Positions 1-11,280 of a DNA stretch of 64,000 bases are shown here, piece after piece. The stretch is from contig OY759273.1 in assembly GCA_963662155.1 (NCBI GenBank), forward strand, positions 1,500,107 through 1,564,106, read 5' to 3'. The position numbers and the translations under genes are program-made. This DNA is from Lamellibrachia columna (Eukaryota; Annelida; Polychaeta; Sabellida; Siboglinidae). Under the pieces are notes generated by a model that was not told the origin of the DNA, made no database searches, and was given only the letters and a program-made list of their open reading frames with translations. How positions within the stretch are numbered: position 1 is the stretch's first letter; every line of letters starts with the position of its first letter.

Positions 1-346
1 TGTATATAGACGGATGACATAAACAAGTTATGTAATGGCATCCCAGTGTTGTGTGGGAGCCCATATTAGAAGTTAATTGTTAGGCGTGGGGCATGATCAT
101 GTTATGTAATAATTGTACCCATGATGTTTTAGCTTTTAGCGTGGTATATTTCAGTAAAAGGGGTATCAACGTAATGGAACCGTCCATAGAGGTTTATTAA
201 TGTTGATTGGCTGACGCCGACCTTGTGATCTGGTGGGAAAGTTACCAAGCGATGGGTGTAAGATGCGAAGTATAGTATATTCGAGGGGGGCCAGAACACA
301 CAAATGCGGCGTTAGAGTTCCAACGATGATGTCCGGCAAGGCCCGG

Positions 347-353
347 TATAAAG
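347..353 (+). promoter_or_regulatory. TATA box candidate (TATAAAG)
   Basis: GGTATAAAGAGGGCGCGG in a locally GC-rich stretch. The interval 47-433 is bounded by TGTTGT and ACAACA, so it could be an LTR with an internal TATA box; no matching second LTR is in the window. Confidence 0.35.
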
Positions 354-556
354 AGGGCGCGGTTTATCGCGACGTCGAAGAACCTCTACAACTTTGCTCG
401 CATTGACAACGACGAGTGAAAACCCAGACAACACAATGCAACGCAAGTAATTACTGCGCATTGTTTGACTGTATGCGTTGACCATCGGCCTCGGCTGCGT
501 CTCCTTTTCTGCTGCCTACTGACTGCTTGCGACTATTCAGCTGTATCTCCAGATAC

Positions 557-900
557 GACAACAGGGCGTCTGCATGAGCCATCTTTACGACACGTTCGTC
601 GTCTCCACGTTATGTTGACGACCGAATTACAGAGTGTTCAGCCGACTATTTTGCTGCCTTCCCCCGAGCGCGCGACACCAGTGCGCCCGCATGAGCCGTC
701 GTCACGACACGTTAGCCGTCTCTACGACATATTGACGGCAGGCGTAAGGTGCGTCAAGCCTACCGTTCGATCAGCTGTCTTCCTGGTGTTCGACACCAGA
801 GCGTCCGCGTCAGCCGTCGTCAAGAAACGTCGCAGTCTCCACGATTATTTGACATCCGGCCTTCGACCTCGCGAAGAAAGACGGCCACCTGGACGAGCTT
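557..900 (+). repeat. Degenerate 117-bp triplication in a GC-rich open frame
   Basis: Three units start near 557, 673 and 791 (CGACAACAGGGCG, CGACACCAGTGCG, CGACACCAGAGCG). They keep one plus-strand frame open (465-1079, 204 codons), giving related segments such as HEPSLRHVRRLHVMLTTELQ and HEPSSRHVSRLYDILTAGV. The frame opens with TTG, has competing open frames on both strands and resembles no family I know. It may be leader sequence of a retroelement or an unrecognised exon. Confidence 0.45.
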
Positions 901-1349
901 CGCAGGGCGCACAAACCGACGTCCGATCGAGGGGCGTCCTGGAGTTGACCGTCGACGAGTTCCACCACTCGTCGGCGGTGCTCGGCCATCGCGTCGTTCA
1001 CGTGGCCGATCGCCACTCGTACTCCGTGCTCGTCCACAGACGCTCGCTCGCTCCCTCAGAAGCAATACTTGTACAATAATGTATGTGCAGTCGTTTTGCA
1101 CTTACATTTGCATTAGAAACACTTGCAGTATCGATGATGCATCAAAATCACTGACAGTCTCTTACTTGACAGACTTGCTAGCTGTTTTAACATACATGCA
1201 TTAAGCGTATTTTTGTACTCTTCCATTTCTTGCAATATTAATGCTAAACTGTTCACTCTGCTGCTTATTTACAATGTATTTGCTCACTTACAGTACACAC
1301 AGTTCTCCTCTAAAGACAGCAGTCCATACTTTTGTTCCCTCTCTCTCCC

Positions 1350-1715
1350 CATTATGTATTGGCGAAATCATTATATTACTATAACAATATTATTGTTATT
1401 GCATTTTAAGTCACTTAGCAAAGAGAAGTGTTCAAGTCAGTGTTGTCAGCATGACAGTTGTGATTCTGATGTGCTTTTATTGTGCTAAAGTTACATTACA
1501 GCAGTGTAGAGTTAGTTATTTGCAGCATTTATCCTTTGACGAAAGCATTTCGTACTGTTCACAATTACATATTGGCGAAATAACTGTTTCTATAGCACAC
1601 ACATGCATATTAAGTTATTTACTACAAGTGTGTTGGTCAGTCTACATGTTCAGTGTGACGGTTGTGACTCTAATGTACTGTTATTGTTATTGTGTGTGAA
1701 AAAGTGTTCAAGTTA
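1350..1715 (+). repeat. Imperfect tandem duplication, period about 210 bp
   Basis: TATTGGCGAAAT, then GACAGTTGTGATTCTGATGT in the first half; CATATTGGCGAAATAACTG and GACGGTTGTGACTCTAATGT in the second. AT-rich and otherwise featureless. Confidence 0.5.
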
Positions 1716-1838
1716 ACATGGAAGAATCCTGGCCGCGCCAGACCATTGTAAAAAGTATGTGTATATAAATTATGTATGTTTGCGTTAAAAAACATTTATT
1801 CATTCCAGTGTATATAAATAAGAATTTGTTGATGAATT

Positions 1839-1841
<3 letters not shown>

Positions 1842-1936
<95 letters not shown>
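1842..1936. repeat. (CA)n microsatellite, about 95 bp
   Basis: Uninterrupted dinucleotide run. Confidence 0.98.
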
Positions 1937-1937
<1 letters not shown>

Positions 1938-2452
1938 ACACAACCACTACATCCTCAATGCGCATGCGCAAACCAACAAAGTTTTGACGAGCTGCAAAGT
2001 TAGGGCAATATACTAAGTCCGACGCCACGAACCAAACACCCAATTATTTCGAGTCGGTTGTCTGCGCAGATATACCACACTTCATAATCAGGTGTTTGCC
2101 ACGCGACCAGGGTCTTGGTTGGCATGAAATTCACGCGTCTGTTACCAGCAACACTCGAGGCTAGGCAAGGGCGGCTGTCAAGTCACGCCACCGTCCGTGC
2201 TGTCAAACCTGGCTTCGAGTTCTCGCTTCTTTGAGAACGAAACGCAGGAACTGCCAAGATAATTATATCCTCGAATATATCCGACAGCGGTGTCCAATGT
2301 TCAGGCTTAATGACCCCCTATGGAACGCGTGAATTTCCTTTCTTTCCACTCACTCACTCACGGCCTGACAGACAGACACGCTCGATCGCCGCCGCTCCTT
2401 CCCGCCAAAAACAGCCACCTCAATCACGTGGTCAACCACGCGGTCCTGCGAA
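1937..2452. other. No gene seen
   Basis: Mixed-composition unique-looking DNA without a convincing frame, motif or repeat. Confidence 0.6.
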
Positions 2453-2526
2453 CCTATATATATATATACATATATATACATATATATATATACATACATA
2501 TATATATATATAATATATATATATAT
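2453..2526. repeat. (TA)n / TATACA microsatellite
   Basis: TA-rich run with a few CA interruptions; a second short run is at 2812-2841. Confidence 0.9.
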
Positions 2527-2841
2527 GGGGTGGGGGGAGCCATTCTGCAATCGTGCATTACAGATTGGCCTTGTGTGGTTGGTTCCCCCACCTTTGCTGA
2601 TATTTTGTAAGCTGAGTATATAAACTAGGTCACAACTGTTTTCATTGTATAAAATGCATTTATGATGTATACATATTATTGTATTGCATTTTACTATTTG
2701 GCTTATTATAAAGCTCGTATACAAACATACATTTGACTTTGTTGTCTTCAGCAAACGAGCCACGGTTTCCATGTAATTAACTCTTGTAGGTAGCTTTGTC
2801 CCGCATAAATACATATATATATATATATAATATATATATAT

Positions 2842-3187
2842 CACCCTTTCAGTCTCCTCTGCTTGTGTAATGGCGACACCATCACCCTTTCAGTCTCCTC
2901 TGGTTAATTGATGGCGACACCATCAACCTTTCAGTCTCCTCTGGCTGTGTGATGGCGACACCATCACCTTTCAGTCTTTTCTGGTTGTGTGATAGCGACA
3001 CCATCACCCTTTCAGTCTCCTCTGGTTGTGTGATAGCGACACCATCACCCTTTCAGTCTCCTCTGGCTGTGTGATGGCAACACCATCACCCTTTCAGTCT
3101 CCTCTGGTTGTGTGATAGCGACACCATCACCCTTTCAGTCTCCTCTGGCTGTGTGATGGCGACACCATCACCCTTTCAGTCTCCTCC
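2842..3187. repeat. 41-bp minisatellite, about 8 copies
   Basis: Unit starts CACCCTTTCAGTCTCCTCTG and ends GGCGACACCAT. Confidence 0.92.
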
Positions 3188-3335
3188 GCCAGATTTCAAA
3201 CTGAAATATATATTTTATTTTAATCGCTTAAAAAATCATTCACATTTTTCAAAATCATTTTCTCTACAATTATTTCAGCCACCCTACCGACCGACTCCTA
3301 CGTCTATTCAATATTTTACGGTAACGGAAGTCGAT
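3187..3335 (+). repeat. 140-bp direct repeat, first copy
   Basis: CCAGATTTCAAACTGAAATA through TTTACGGTAAC; a second copy, about 90 percent alike by eye, is at 3507-3640. Confidence 0.8.
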
Positions 3336-3506
3336 CGGCCGTGACCTGAGGACAAACACACGCCCCATTGCCCCATCCCTGGCCGTAACCCTAATATGCC
3401 ATAACTATTTGGTGATATTGCATGTAACTGTCTCAATTTTTATCTCACAGAACTTTTGTTGCTAACACTGGACTGCTGAAGCGATTACCTTTCAAAATTT
3501 TACACC

Positions 3507-3640
3507 AGATTTCAAATTGAAATATATTTTTTATTTTAATCGCTTAAAAAATCATTCCCATTTTCACAATTATTTTCTCTGCAATTACTTCAGCCACCGA
3601 CCAACCCCTACATCTAATTCCGTACTTTACGGTAACAAAA
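3507..3640 (+). repeat. 140-bp direct repeat, second copy
   Basis: Matches 3187-3335; it runs into a CA/CG-rich microsatellite at 3640-3705. Confidence 0.8.
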
Positions 3641-3699
3641 CCACACACGCATGCACGCACGCGTGCGCACGCATACAAACACCGCGCACACACACATAT

Positions 3700-5296
3700 A
3701 TACCATAATTTGTTAGGTAGGCCATTGCATAACAACTCAACCAACATATTTACCCATGCAGTGGGTACAACACGTCTCCATCAAGTCGACATGCTTAATT
3801 AATAAGTCGACACAATTAATATAGACTTACAGACCAATCGTAACCAGTGTAACTGACTGCTAACATGTTGCCTTGTAGCCATCCGATGTCCCAATTTGCT
3901 CGGAAAAATTCCATGATGTATTGGGGTAAAGAATAAACATCTTCATTTTTTTGCTACAGCTCGGCTAACACTCCCTTGTGTGACTCAACTAGCCCATTTC
4001 GACAATTAAACTTTTTTAATTAATTTCTCATTAACGTGTGATGAAAACAATAGTTTCCCTGTGCACAGTCAAACCATTTGTAAGTGCACAGATAGTAGAG
4101 TTGGGTAACACCAGCAGACATTAATCACAATCACCAAAAGTTTCAAAAAACATACTTGTAGCTCACATTTTCAGATCATTGTGACAAATCAAACATGTTC
4201 CAATAACATGTTCAATCATGGGGTGGTACCTTCAAACTGGAAATCTGTTTTGAGTGGGGTACCACAGGAATCAGTATTAGGCCCTATACTGTTTTTAATA
4301 TATATAAATGATTTGGAAGATGACATATCTAGCAAAGTACTGAAATTTGCAGATGACACAAAAGTATTCAGAAAGGTTACTAATGATACAGATAAACAAA
4401 GTTTACAGGATGCTCTAGATAAATTAGTTAAATGGTCAGAAAAATGGCAAATGTTATTAAATTTTGGGAAGTGTAAATGCATACACATAGGACATGGAAA
4501 CATGAACGAGGAATATAAAATGGGGGATGCTGTACTAGGTAGAACCACACAAAAAAGGACTTAGGAGTAACATGTAGTGCTGACATGAAAGTTTCAGAGC
4601 AATGTGGGATTGCTGCTTCAAAAGGAAATCAAATTCTAGGGCTAATTAGGTGAACTATAATGTATAAGGAGAAACAGCTAATTGTACCCCTGTACAAAGC
4701 AATAGGTGGATCACATTTGGAATATTGTATTCAAGCATGGAGGCCATATCGTAAAAAGGACATAGACAAGCTAGAAAGAATACAACGAAGAGCAACTAAA
4801 AATGATTCCAGAATTGAGAGACCTTAGTTACGAAAGTCGCTTATTACTGTGGTTTAACAACACTAGAGACCAGGAGACTAAGAGGAGATAAAGTGTTTCA
4901 AATAGTGAGGATGTTGATAGGAATATGTTCTTCAAACTTAAAGAAGGCAGTAGAACCAGAGGACACAAAGCAGCATTAGTTAAAGAGCAGTGTAGGTTGG
5001 ACACGAGAAAGTACTCTTTCTCACAGAGGGTGATAAATGAATGGAACAAACTGCCAAATGATTGTGTTAATGCTAGTAGTGTGAATATGTTTAAAAATAG
5101 AATTGACAGATATTTGATAAGGGCGGGCTACACATGGATGAGAAAATTGTTGGACTCTCGATAAGCCAATGGCTTCCTTGTCCACTTGCCATCTGGAATT
5201 TGTTGTTTGGGATGGCAATCTTGTTAAATCTTGTTAAATTGTCGCTGCTGTAGTTTCCTTGGAAACATGGGTGGATCAACTAACACAGTCTTCCCC
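3700..5296. mobile_element. TIR transposon family W, copy 1 (inverted, broken by a LINE)
   Basis: Reverse complement of family W. The TIR end is at 5296 (CTTCCCC then TA), the adjoining 5239-5295 matches 27321-27395, and 3720-4229 matches the inner part of copy 2. A family A LINE (4230-5238) interrupts it at GCGACA/GGTACC relative to copy 2. The other TIR is missing; similarity ends near a CA/CG-rich microsatellite at 3640-3705. Where copy 2 has 36 minisatellite units, this copy has just one related unit (about 3970-4005). Confidence 0.65.
4230..5238 (+). pseudogene. 5'-truncated CR1/L2-like LINE fragment, family A, inserted in a TIR transposon
   Basis: It encodes NWKSVLSGVPQESVLGPILF and FADDTKVFRKV, then continues after a frameshift near 4556 and several stops to FSQRVINEWNKLPND, and ends in the TTGTTAAATC tail near 5238. 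The first 17 codons of the visible frame (4181-4229) belong to the surrounding TIR element, as shown by alignment with its intact relative at 27321-29332. Confidence 0.8.
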
Positions 5297-5618
5297 TATG
5301 TTCTCTTCCGCATGCAATGCAAAAATTATATTTGAACCGAAACTTTCAAATTAACAGATAACAGTCAAATAAAAATTATTGTTCATGAAAGCACATTTGG
5401 AAAACGATCCAACTTCACACCTATAATAATGGACACAAATTTATAAGAGACCTTTCCTAAACTCCCTTTAATTTCACAGCACATTTCTATATATGGGTTT
5501 CACCAGTTTAATTCATAATATGAAGAAAAGGGTAATTTTAATGTGTTCGAAGATTATTTGACAGTTGCTGTTATGCGATATCCATTTGTATGTCCAACAA
5601 CAGTGTCCATGACGCGGT

Positions 5619-5755
5619 TCATGTTTCATTCTCATCGTCTTCTTCCGCATCTTTGTGTTTGTCACCGCCCGACTCACTGTCACTGTCCGAGCCACCCATT
5701 GCTTGCGCTCTGTCAGACGTCCGCTCTCCTGACTCTACGTATCGGTGAAATGTCC
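5619..5755 (-). CDS. C9orf85: C9orf85-like protein, exon 4 (C-terminus and stop)
   Basis: Last coding exon, 137 nt, completing R136 and giving T137-T180 and TGA. It starts TFHRYVESGERTSDRAQAMG and continues as an Asp/Glu/Ser-rich tail ending EEDDENET. The join yields ERQR-RTFHRYVE, close to the ERKRRTFLRY pattern expected for the family. An acidic C-terminus is also seen in the vertebrate protein. The acceptor GGCTTTGCAG has a TTAAT branch-like site about 25 bp upstream. The exon is 18.7 kb from exon 3, so this join is the longest-range inference in the gene. It is supported by matching phase, family-like junction sequence and absence of a better candidate. ATTAAA poly(A)-like signals occur on the minus strand in 5460-5540. 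Confidence 0.8.
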
Positions 5756-6152
5756 CTGCAAAGCCAAGCATTCACTCATTAATAACAACCAGGGTTGTTT
5801 GATTTAAATCATTTGATTTAAATCATCGATTTAAATCATTTAAATCACTCCAAAAAAATTTAAAATGTTTTATTGTTTGATTTGTATGAATTTAACACAA
5901 ATAAAATTCTTACAAGCATTTCAACAAAGTTTCTTGCCATGAAACCTTAACAAATGGATTGGAATTAGTTGAATTTCTTGTGACGTCGGTTCTTTCTAAT
6001 TTGAATGCAGTGAAGCCACAAAGACTTGTCTTCAAGAGGCAGCATCTTTTCAAGTCAGAAGCCCTGAGATAAAATCCACCTTAAGCAACCACTTGTACTA
6101 GTTGTTCCCAATTCAGTATGTTGACTCGAGTGAGACCGGCTGCACTAGTATA

Positions 6153-7395
6153 CAGGCTTGTTAACAAATACAAATGCAAGGAATGCGCATTTGAATGTTG
6201 AGCATTTGAATGCACATTCAAATGCCTCCATAAAATTGTAAATGCATTTGCATTTGTTTGTGTACCTTAAACATTTGCATTTGAATGTGACCCACAAACA
6301 TTTGATTTGTCAAATGCACAACCAAATGCGCAATCAAATGCTTGCATAATCTTTTGAATAATTATTATTGTTAGATTCACTTTCATAAGTTCACAACATG
6401 CCATTGGAAAAAGTGCTCTGTAGTGAGCAGTATCCTCAGCAGATTATGAAATCATTGTCCGACCTTCAGTGTGCTCTTTGAAAAAGTGCTCTGTAGGTCA
6501 ACTGGTCAATGCCTGAGCTGTTATTCATACAGGAAAAGACCAACTGGTCTACAAGTTGATAGTTTCAGAGATTACCTGTTCACTGAAATAAATCAAACAA
6601 TGCAGACAAATGACTCCCTTGTGTTGTGTTGGCACTGTTGGGGTGGGGTGGGGTGGCAGCTCATTGGGGGAGTAAACATTAGCAATGCCAGCTGTAAATA
6701 TTTACAGCCAGAGAGTGATTAGTGGTAGCTGCAATTAGATTTAACAAGATTTAAAAAAAATTGCCATCCAAGCCAAAGGCCCAGATGGCAAGTGGATAAG
6801 GAAGCCATTGGCTTATCGAGAGTCCAACAATGTTCATCTATGTGTAACCCGCCCTCCTGAGATATGTGTCAACCTTGTTTTTAAACATATCCACCAGGTT
6901 ATCTTCCCAGTGGACAGTCTATTGTCTTGGGTTCCCATTCCATTCTGGCCTACCTGAATGATTAGCGTTTCATTCCCTGCCATGGTTCCCAGTAAACTGT
7001 CAATTGTCTATTCCTCCCTCCCATTTCCACCACCTCTGCAGGCCTGAAACTGTGTGACTCAGTATATGACTCTACAGACATGTTCATGTAGTGGGACTGG
7101 TATGTAGGGGTACTTAGTGGTTACAATAATGTACTACTGTATTTATTAAATTAATAATGTGTTTGTATACATTACATTGTTTTTTCTCCAAATAAAACAA
7201 AACGTTAATATAATGCCAAAACATTTCAAATTAATTCAAATGCATTTGCAAATGTGCAACCAAAACATCTGCATTTGAATGCGACCCCAAAATTGTATTT
7301 GAATGCGTTCCTGAAAAATGGCATTTGCATTCGCATTTGAATCAAGTGAAACATTTGTGTTCAAATGAGTTGACATGCATTTGTTAACATGCCTG
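6153..7395. mobile_element. Nested TIR element with CATTTGAATGC repeats
   Basis: The ends are CAGGCTTGTTAACAAATA and, inverted, CAGGCATGTTAACAAATG (16 of 18 match). Both subterminal regions are full of GCATTTGAATG-type motifs in both orientations, a hAT-like trait. Flanks CTAGTATA and ATAGTTTG agree at 5 of 8 positions, a weak target duplication. A family B LINE scrap lies inside it. Confidence 0.5.
6738..6900 (-). mobile_element. 3'-terminal scrap of CR1/L2-like LINE, family B
   Basis: About 160 bp matching the 3' end of the family B copy at 50984 (the CCATCCAAGCCAAAGGCCCA segment is shared). It begins with a decayed TTTAACAAGATTT tail and lies inside the nested hAT-like element 6153-7395. 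Confidence 0.7.
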
Positions 7396-7502
7396 ATAGT
7401 TTGGTGTGGTACCTATTTGCAGTTTGGCTAGAGTACACTGAGCCCTGGACAGGTGCTAATTCACCCTCTTAACAAACACTGACCACAAAGGTCATTGCCA
7501 GC

Positions 7503-8384
7503 CACAACATTCTAATAACATTGATGGCCTAAGGAACTACAAGCAGCCGGGGACACTACAATGAGCCCAACATTCTAATAACATTGATGGCCTAAGGAAC
7601 TACAAGCAGCTGGGGACACTACAATGAGCCCAACATTCTAATAACATTGATGGCCTAAGGAACTACAAGCAGCTGGGGACACTACAATGAGCCCAACATT
7701 CTAATAACATTGATGGCCTAAGGAACTACAAGCAGCTGGGGACACTACAATGAGCCCAACATTCTAATAACATTGATGGCCTAAGGAACTACAAGCAGCT
7801 GGGGACACTACAATGAGCCCAACATTCTAATAACATTGATGGCCTAAGGAACTACAAGCAGCTAGGGACACTACAATGAGCCCAACATTCTAATAACATT
7901 GATGGCCTAAGGAACTACAAGCAGCTGGGGACACTACAATGAGCCCAACATTCTAATAACATTGATGGCCTAAGGAACTACAAGCAGCTGGGGACACTAC
8001 AATGAGCCCAACATTCTAGTAACATTGATGGCCTAAGGAACTACAAGCAGCCGGGGACACTACAATGAGCCCAACATTCTAATAACATTGATGGCCTAAG
8101 GAACTACAAGCAGCTGGGGACACTACAATGAGCCCAACATTCTAATAACATTGATGGCCTAAGGAACTACAAGCAGCTGGGGACACTACAATGAGCCCAA
8201 CATTCTAATAACATTGATGGCCTAAAGAACTACAAGCAGCTGGGGACACTACAATGAGCCCAACATTCTAATAACATTGATGGCCTAAGGAACTACAAGC
8301 AGCTGGGGACACTACAATGAGCCCAACATTCTAATAACATTGATGGCCTAAGGAACTACATCAGCTGGGGACACTACAATGAGC
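7503..8384. repeat. 63-bp minisatellite, about 14 copies
   Basis: Unit starts CCCAACATTCTAATAACATT and ends CACTACAATGAG. Copies are nearly identical; the last has a 2-bp deletion. It lies within the hAT-like element 5790-8926. Confidence 0.95.
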
Positions 8385-8649
8385 CCAACATCATCCAAGT
8401 TATCTACTCTGTATAAACATGTATTATGTTTTACAGTGGTCATTTGATTTTAAGTGGTTATTTTGTTAAAGTACTTCTAAAGTTGTTTAATTATCATATT
8501 TCTGAGTTTACAGTTAAACAGGACAAAGGTGCTAAGGTTTAAAGTGGTTATTATTTTTAAGCATATAAATGTTAGCACTGGTAATAGACTGATGACGGTT
8601 CTGATACAATATTAAAGTGACATTTTTGTTGCTGTTTTAAGTCAACCTA

Positions 8650-8848
8650 TATTATAATTATATTACCTGTACATATAATTATATTACCTGTACATATAAT
8701 TATATTACCTGTACATATAATTATATTACCTGTACATATAATTATATTACCTGTACATATAATTATATTACCTGTACATATAATTATATTACCTGTACAT
8801 ATAATTATATTACCTGTACATATAATTATATTACCTGTACATATAATG
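8650..8848. repeat. 21-bp minisatellite, about 9 copies
   Basis: Unit starts TATAATTATATTACCTGTAC and is almost perfectly repeated; it lies inside the hAT-like element. Confidence 0.95.
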
Positions 8849-8989
8849 TTCAGTGTCTACAATGATGTACCCTCTGTTAAGATTCAGGTATACATCAGAT
8901 TTTTTTTTAATTTTTGTCCAACCCTGATAGCAACATATGTTTATTTCAGACACAACAAGTCAATTTATATCCATGTTACAAACGTTAAT

Positions 8990-9160
8990 GCAATACTATA
9001 ATGCCAAAATACAATACTATGATGCCAAAACACAATACTATGATGCCAAAATACAATACTATGATGCCGAAACACAATACTATGATGCCAAAACACAATA
9101 CTATGATGCCAAAACACAATACTATGATGCCAAAACACAATACTATGATGCCAAATCACA
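8990..9160. repeat. 21-bp minisatellite, about 8 copies
   Basis: Unit starts ACAATACTATGATGCCAAAA. A 21-bp period keeps frame, so it yields heptapeptide open frames on both strands; nothing suggests they are genes. Confidence 0.9.
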
Positions 9161-10099
9161 CAAAAGCAAATAGGCAGTGGCATATCTAGGATATCGCAAA
9201 GGGAGAGGCCAAGGGGGGGCAAGTTTAGTCACCCATTAGTTTACCCTGCCACCATGTAGTGGCGCAACATATTATATACAACAAAATGTCAGCCAAATCA
9301 GGCCTATGGCCCACTGCCCTCCCATTAAATACACCACTGAAAATAACATACTTTATACTGTGAAAACATAATATTGGTTTTACTATACTACCGAACGTGA
9401 CAGCAAAATGTACACACGTGTATATCAGTGTGCAGTCCGAACACGGTACGCATGTTTGGGGTGTTAACAGGAAACAGGGAATCAAATGCCAAAACGGAAT
9501 GGGCATGCAGCGTAAGGCACGCTGCAGAGATGTCATTAGGCCATAACTTCAGAATGGTGGCAGACCGCTTTAAGTGATGCAGCATCATCAGTGAGGTCAC
9601 AAATGACCAAATATGGTCAGTAAAGTAACGGTAACTTTTTATGTAGCGTGGTATGGTTCTCAGTACTATTCAAAGTGTTTTACATTTCACACACTGGCAG
9701 ACTTGATCATTCCAACACCAACTCGATGTCTCTGAAGTACATAGGCTAAGTGCTGTGGTAGAAATTGGAGTCAGCTAGACAATGAGACTGATGTTGCAGA
9801 AGTGTCTTCTTGGACTCCCTGTGGCAGTCAGTTCAAGTGGTGCATTGCACATTGCCACACATATATCATCACCATCATCATCTTGAGAAGCTGTGACTTT
9901 GCAGAGTTGACATAATTACGACTGTAACTAAACCACTGACAATGATTTAACTAGCCTGCCTCCTGTCAGTGACCAGGGTTTTAAATTCATGAGTTCAAGG
10001 AACTAAATTAAAAACTCCGTGACCTCCCTGACCAAAATGCGATCTTCTGTGACAAAAATATGTTTTACAACAGTCTCAACAAGCTCCAAATACAGCTGT
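9161..10099. other. Intron 3 segment, mostly unannotated
   Basis: Contains one copy of the TTCAAAGTGTTTTACA dispersed segment (about 9650-9745), shared with 50180 and 50560. Nothing else recognised. Confidence 0.6.
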
Positions 10100-11017
10100 C
10101 CACAACAGCTTCCACGCTTCCTACAGCCGTCCACAATGGCCTCCGAGCTCCCCTACAGCCATCCACAACGGCCTCCGAGCTCCCCTACAGCCGTCCACAA
10201 TGGCCTCCGAGGTCCCCTACAGCCGTCCACAACGGCCTCCGAGCTCCCCTACAGCCGTCCACAACGGCCTCCGAGCTCCCCTACAGCCGTCCACAACGGC
10301 CTCCGAGGTCCCCTACAGCCGTCCACAACGGCCTCCGAGCTCCCCTACAGCCGTCCACAATGGCCTCCAAGCTCCCCTACAGCCGTCCCAAATGGCCTCC
10401 AAGCTCCCAACAGCCATCACAATGGCCTCCAAGTTCCCCTAAGCCATCCACAACGGCCTCCAAGCTCCCCTAAGCCATCCACAACGGCCTCCAAGTTCCC
10501 CATAGCCATCCACAACGGCCTCCAAGCTCCCCTATGCCATCCACAATGGCCTCCAAGCTCCCCTAAGCCATCCACAACGGCCTCCAAGCTCTCTTAAGCC
10601 ATCCACAACGGCCTCCAAGCTCCCCTAAGCCATCCACAATGGCCTCCAAGTTCCCCTAAGCCATCCACAATGGCCTCCAAGTTCCCCTAAGCCATCCACA
10701 ATGACCTCCAAGTTCCCCTAAGCCATCCACAATGGCCTCCAAACTCACCTAAGCCATCCACAATGTCCTCCAAGCTCCCCTAAGCCATCCACAACGGCCT
10801 CCAAGCTCCCCTAAGCCATCCACAACGGCCTCCAAGTTCCCCTAAGCCATCCACAATGGCCTCCAAGCTCTCTTAAGCCATCCACAACGGCCTCCAAGCT
10901 CTCTTAAGCCATCCACAACGGCCTCCAAGCTCCCCTAATCCATCCACAACGGCCTCCAAGCTCCCCTAATCCATCCACAACGGCCTCCAAGCTCCCCTAA
11001 GCCATCCACAATGGCCT
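10100..11017. repeat. 31/32-bp minisatellite, about 29 copies in two subfamilies
   Basis: Units start CCACAACGGCCTCCGAGCTC. The first third (to about 10400) has a 32-bp CTACAGCCGTCC form, the rest a 31-bp CTAAGCCATCC form. The length change shows two separate expansions. Confidence 0.93.
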
Positions 11018-11039
11018 TGTGTACAATAAAGACACAATT

Positions 11040-11137
11040 ATATTTGGTGTTAGATCTACTGGCAGTACAAGTATTTGGTGTTAGATCTACTGGCAGTATA
11101 AGTATTTGGTGTTAGATCTACTGGCAGTACAAGTATG
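11040..11137. repeat. 31-bp repeat, about 3 copies
   Basis: Unit starts TATTTGGTGTTAGATCTACT. Confidence 0.85.
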
Positions 11138-11280
11138 GCAGCTGTGCAAATGGATTGGTATTGATTATGCTGTGACAAGTCTCTTCTATTGCATCAAGTA
11201 ACAGATTAGCACCTGAGAGTTGACCAGTCATTAAACCACAATAGGAAATCGTCCATGAGTGAGCCACGGCAGCTGGTGTA

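Larger units (their letters stand above)
5790..8926. mobile_element. hAT-like non-autonomous transposon, 3.1 kb
   Basis: The termini are CAGGGTTG (5790) and CAACCCTG (8926), inverted 8-bp repeats. They are flanked by ATAACAAC (5782-5789) and ATAGCAAC (8927-8934), a target duplication of 8 bp with one difference, as hAT elements make. The left subterminal region has three overlapping GATTTAAATC palindromes. No transposase is visible. The interior carries a nested element and two minisatellites. The left end is 32 bp from the acceptor AG of exon 4 of the C9orf85 homologue. Confidence 0.6.

Noticed and set aside
4181..4229. First codons of the RT frame as LINE sequence
   Set aside because: They align to transposon W copy 2, so they are flanking DNA read through into the LINE.
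7503..8384. Regularly spaced repeats as a CRISPR-like array
   Set aside because: The entire 63-bp unit is repeated with no unique spacers, and the context is a eukaryotic intron.
8937..9222. Heptad-repeat frames (QYYDAKT, PKHNTMM)
   Set aside because: 21-bp tandem repeat keeps frame; nothing else suggests coding.
10019..10597. Pro/Ser-rich frames resembling a low-complexity protein
   Set aside because: They run through the 31/32-bp minisatellite and end where the unit length changes.
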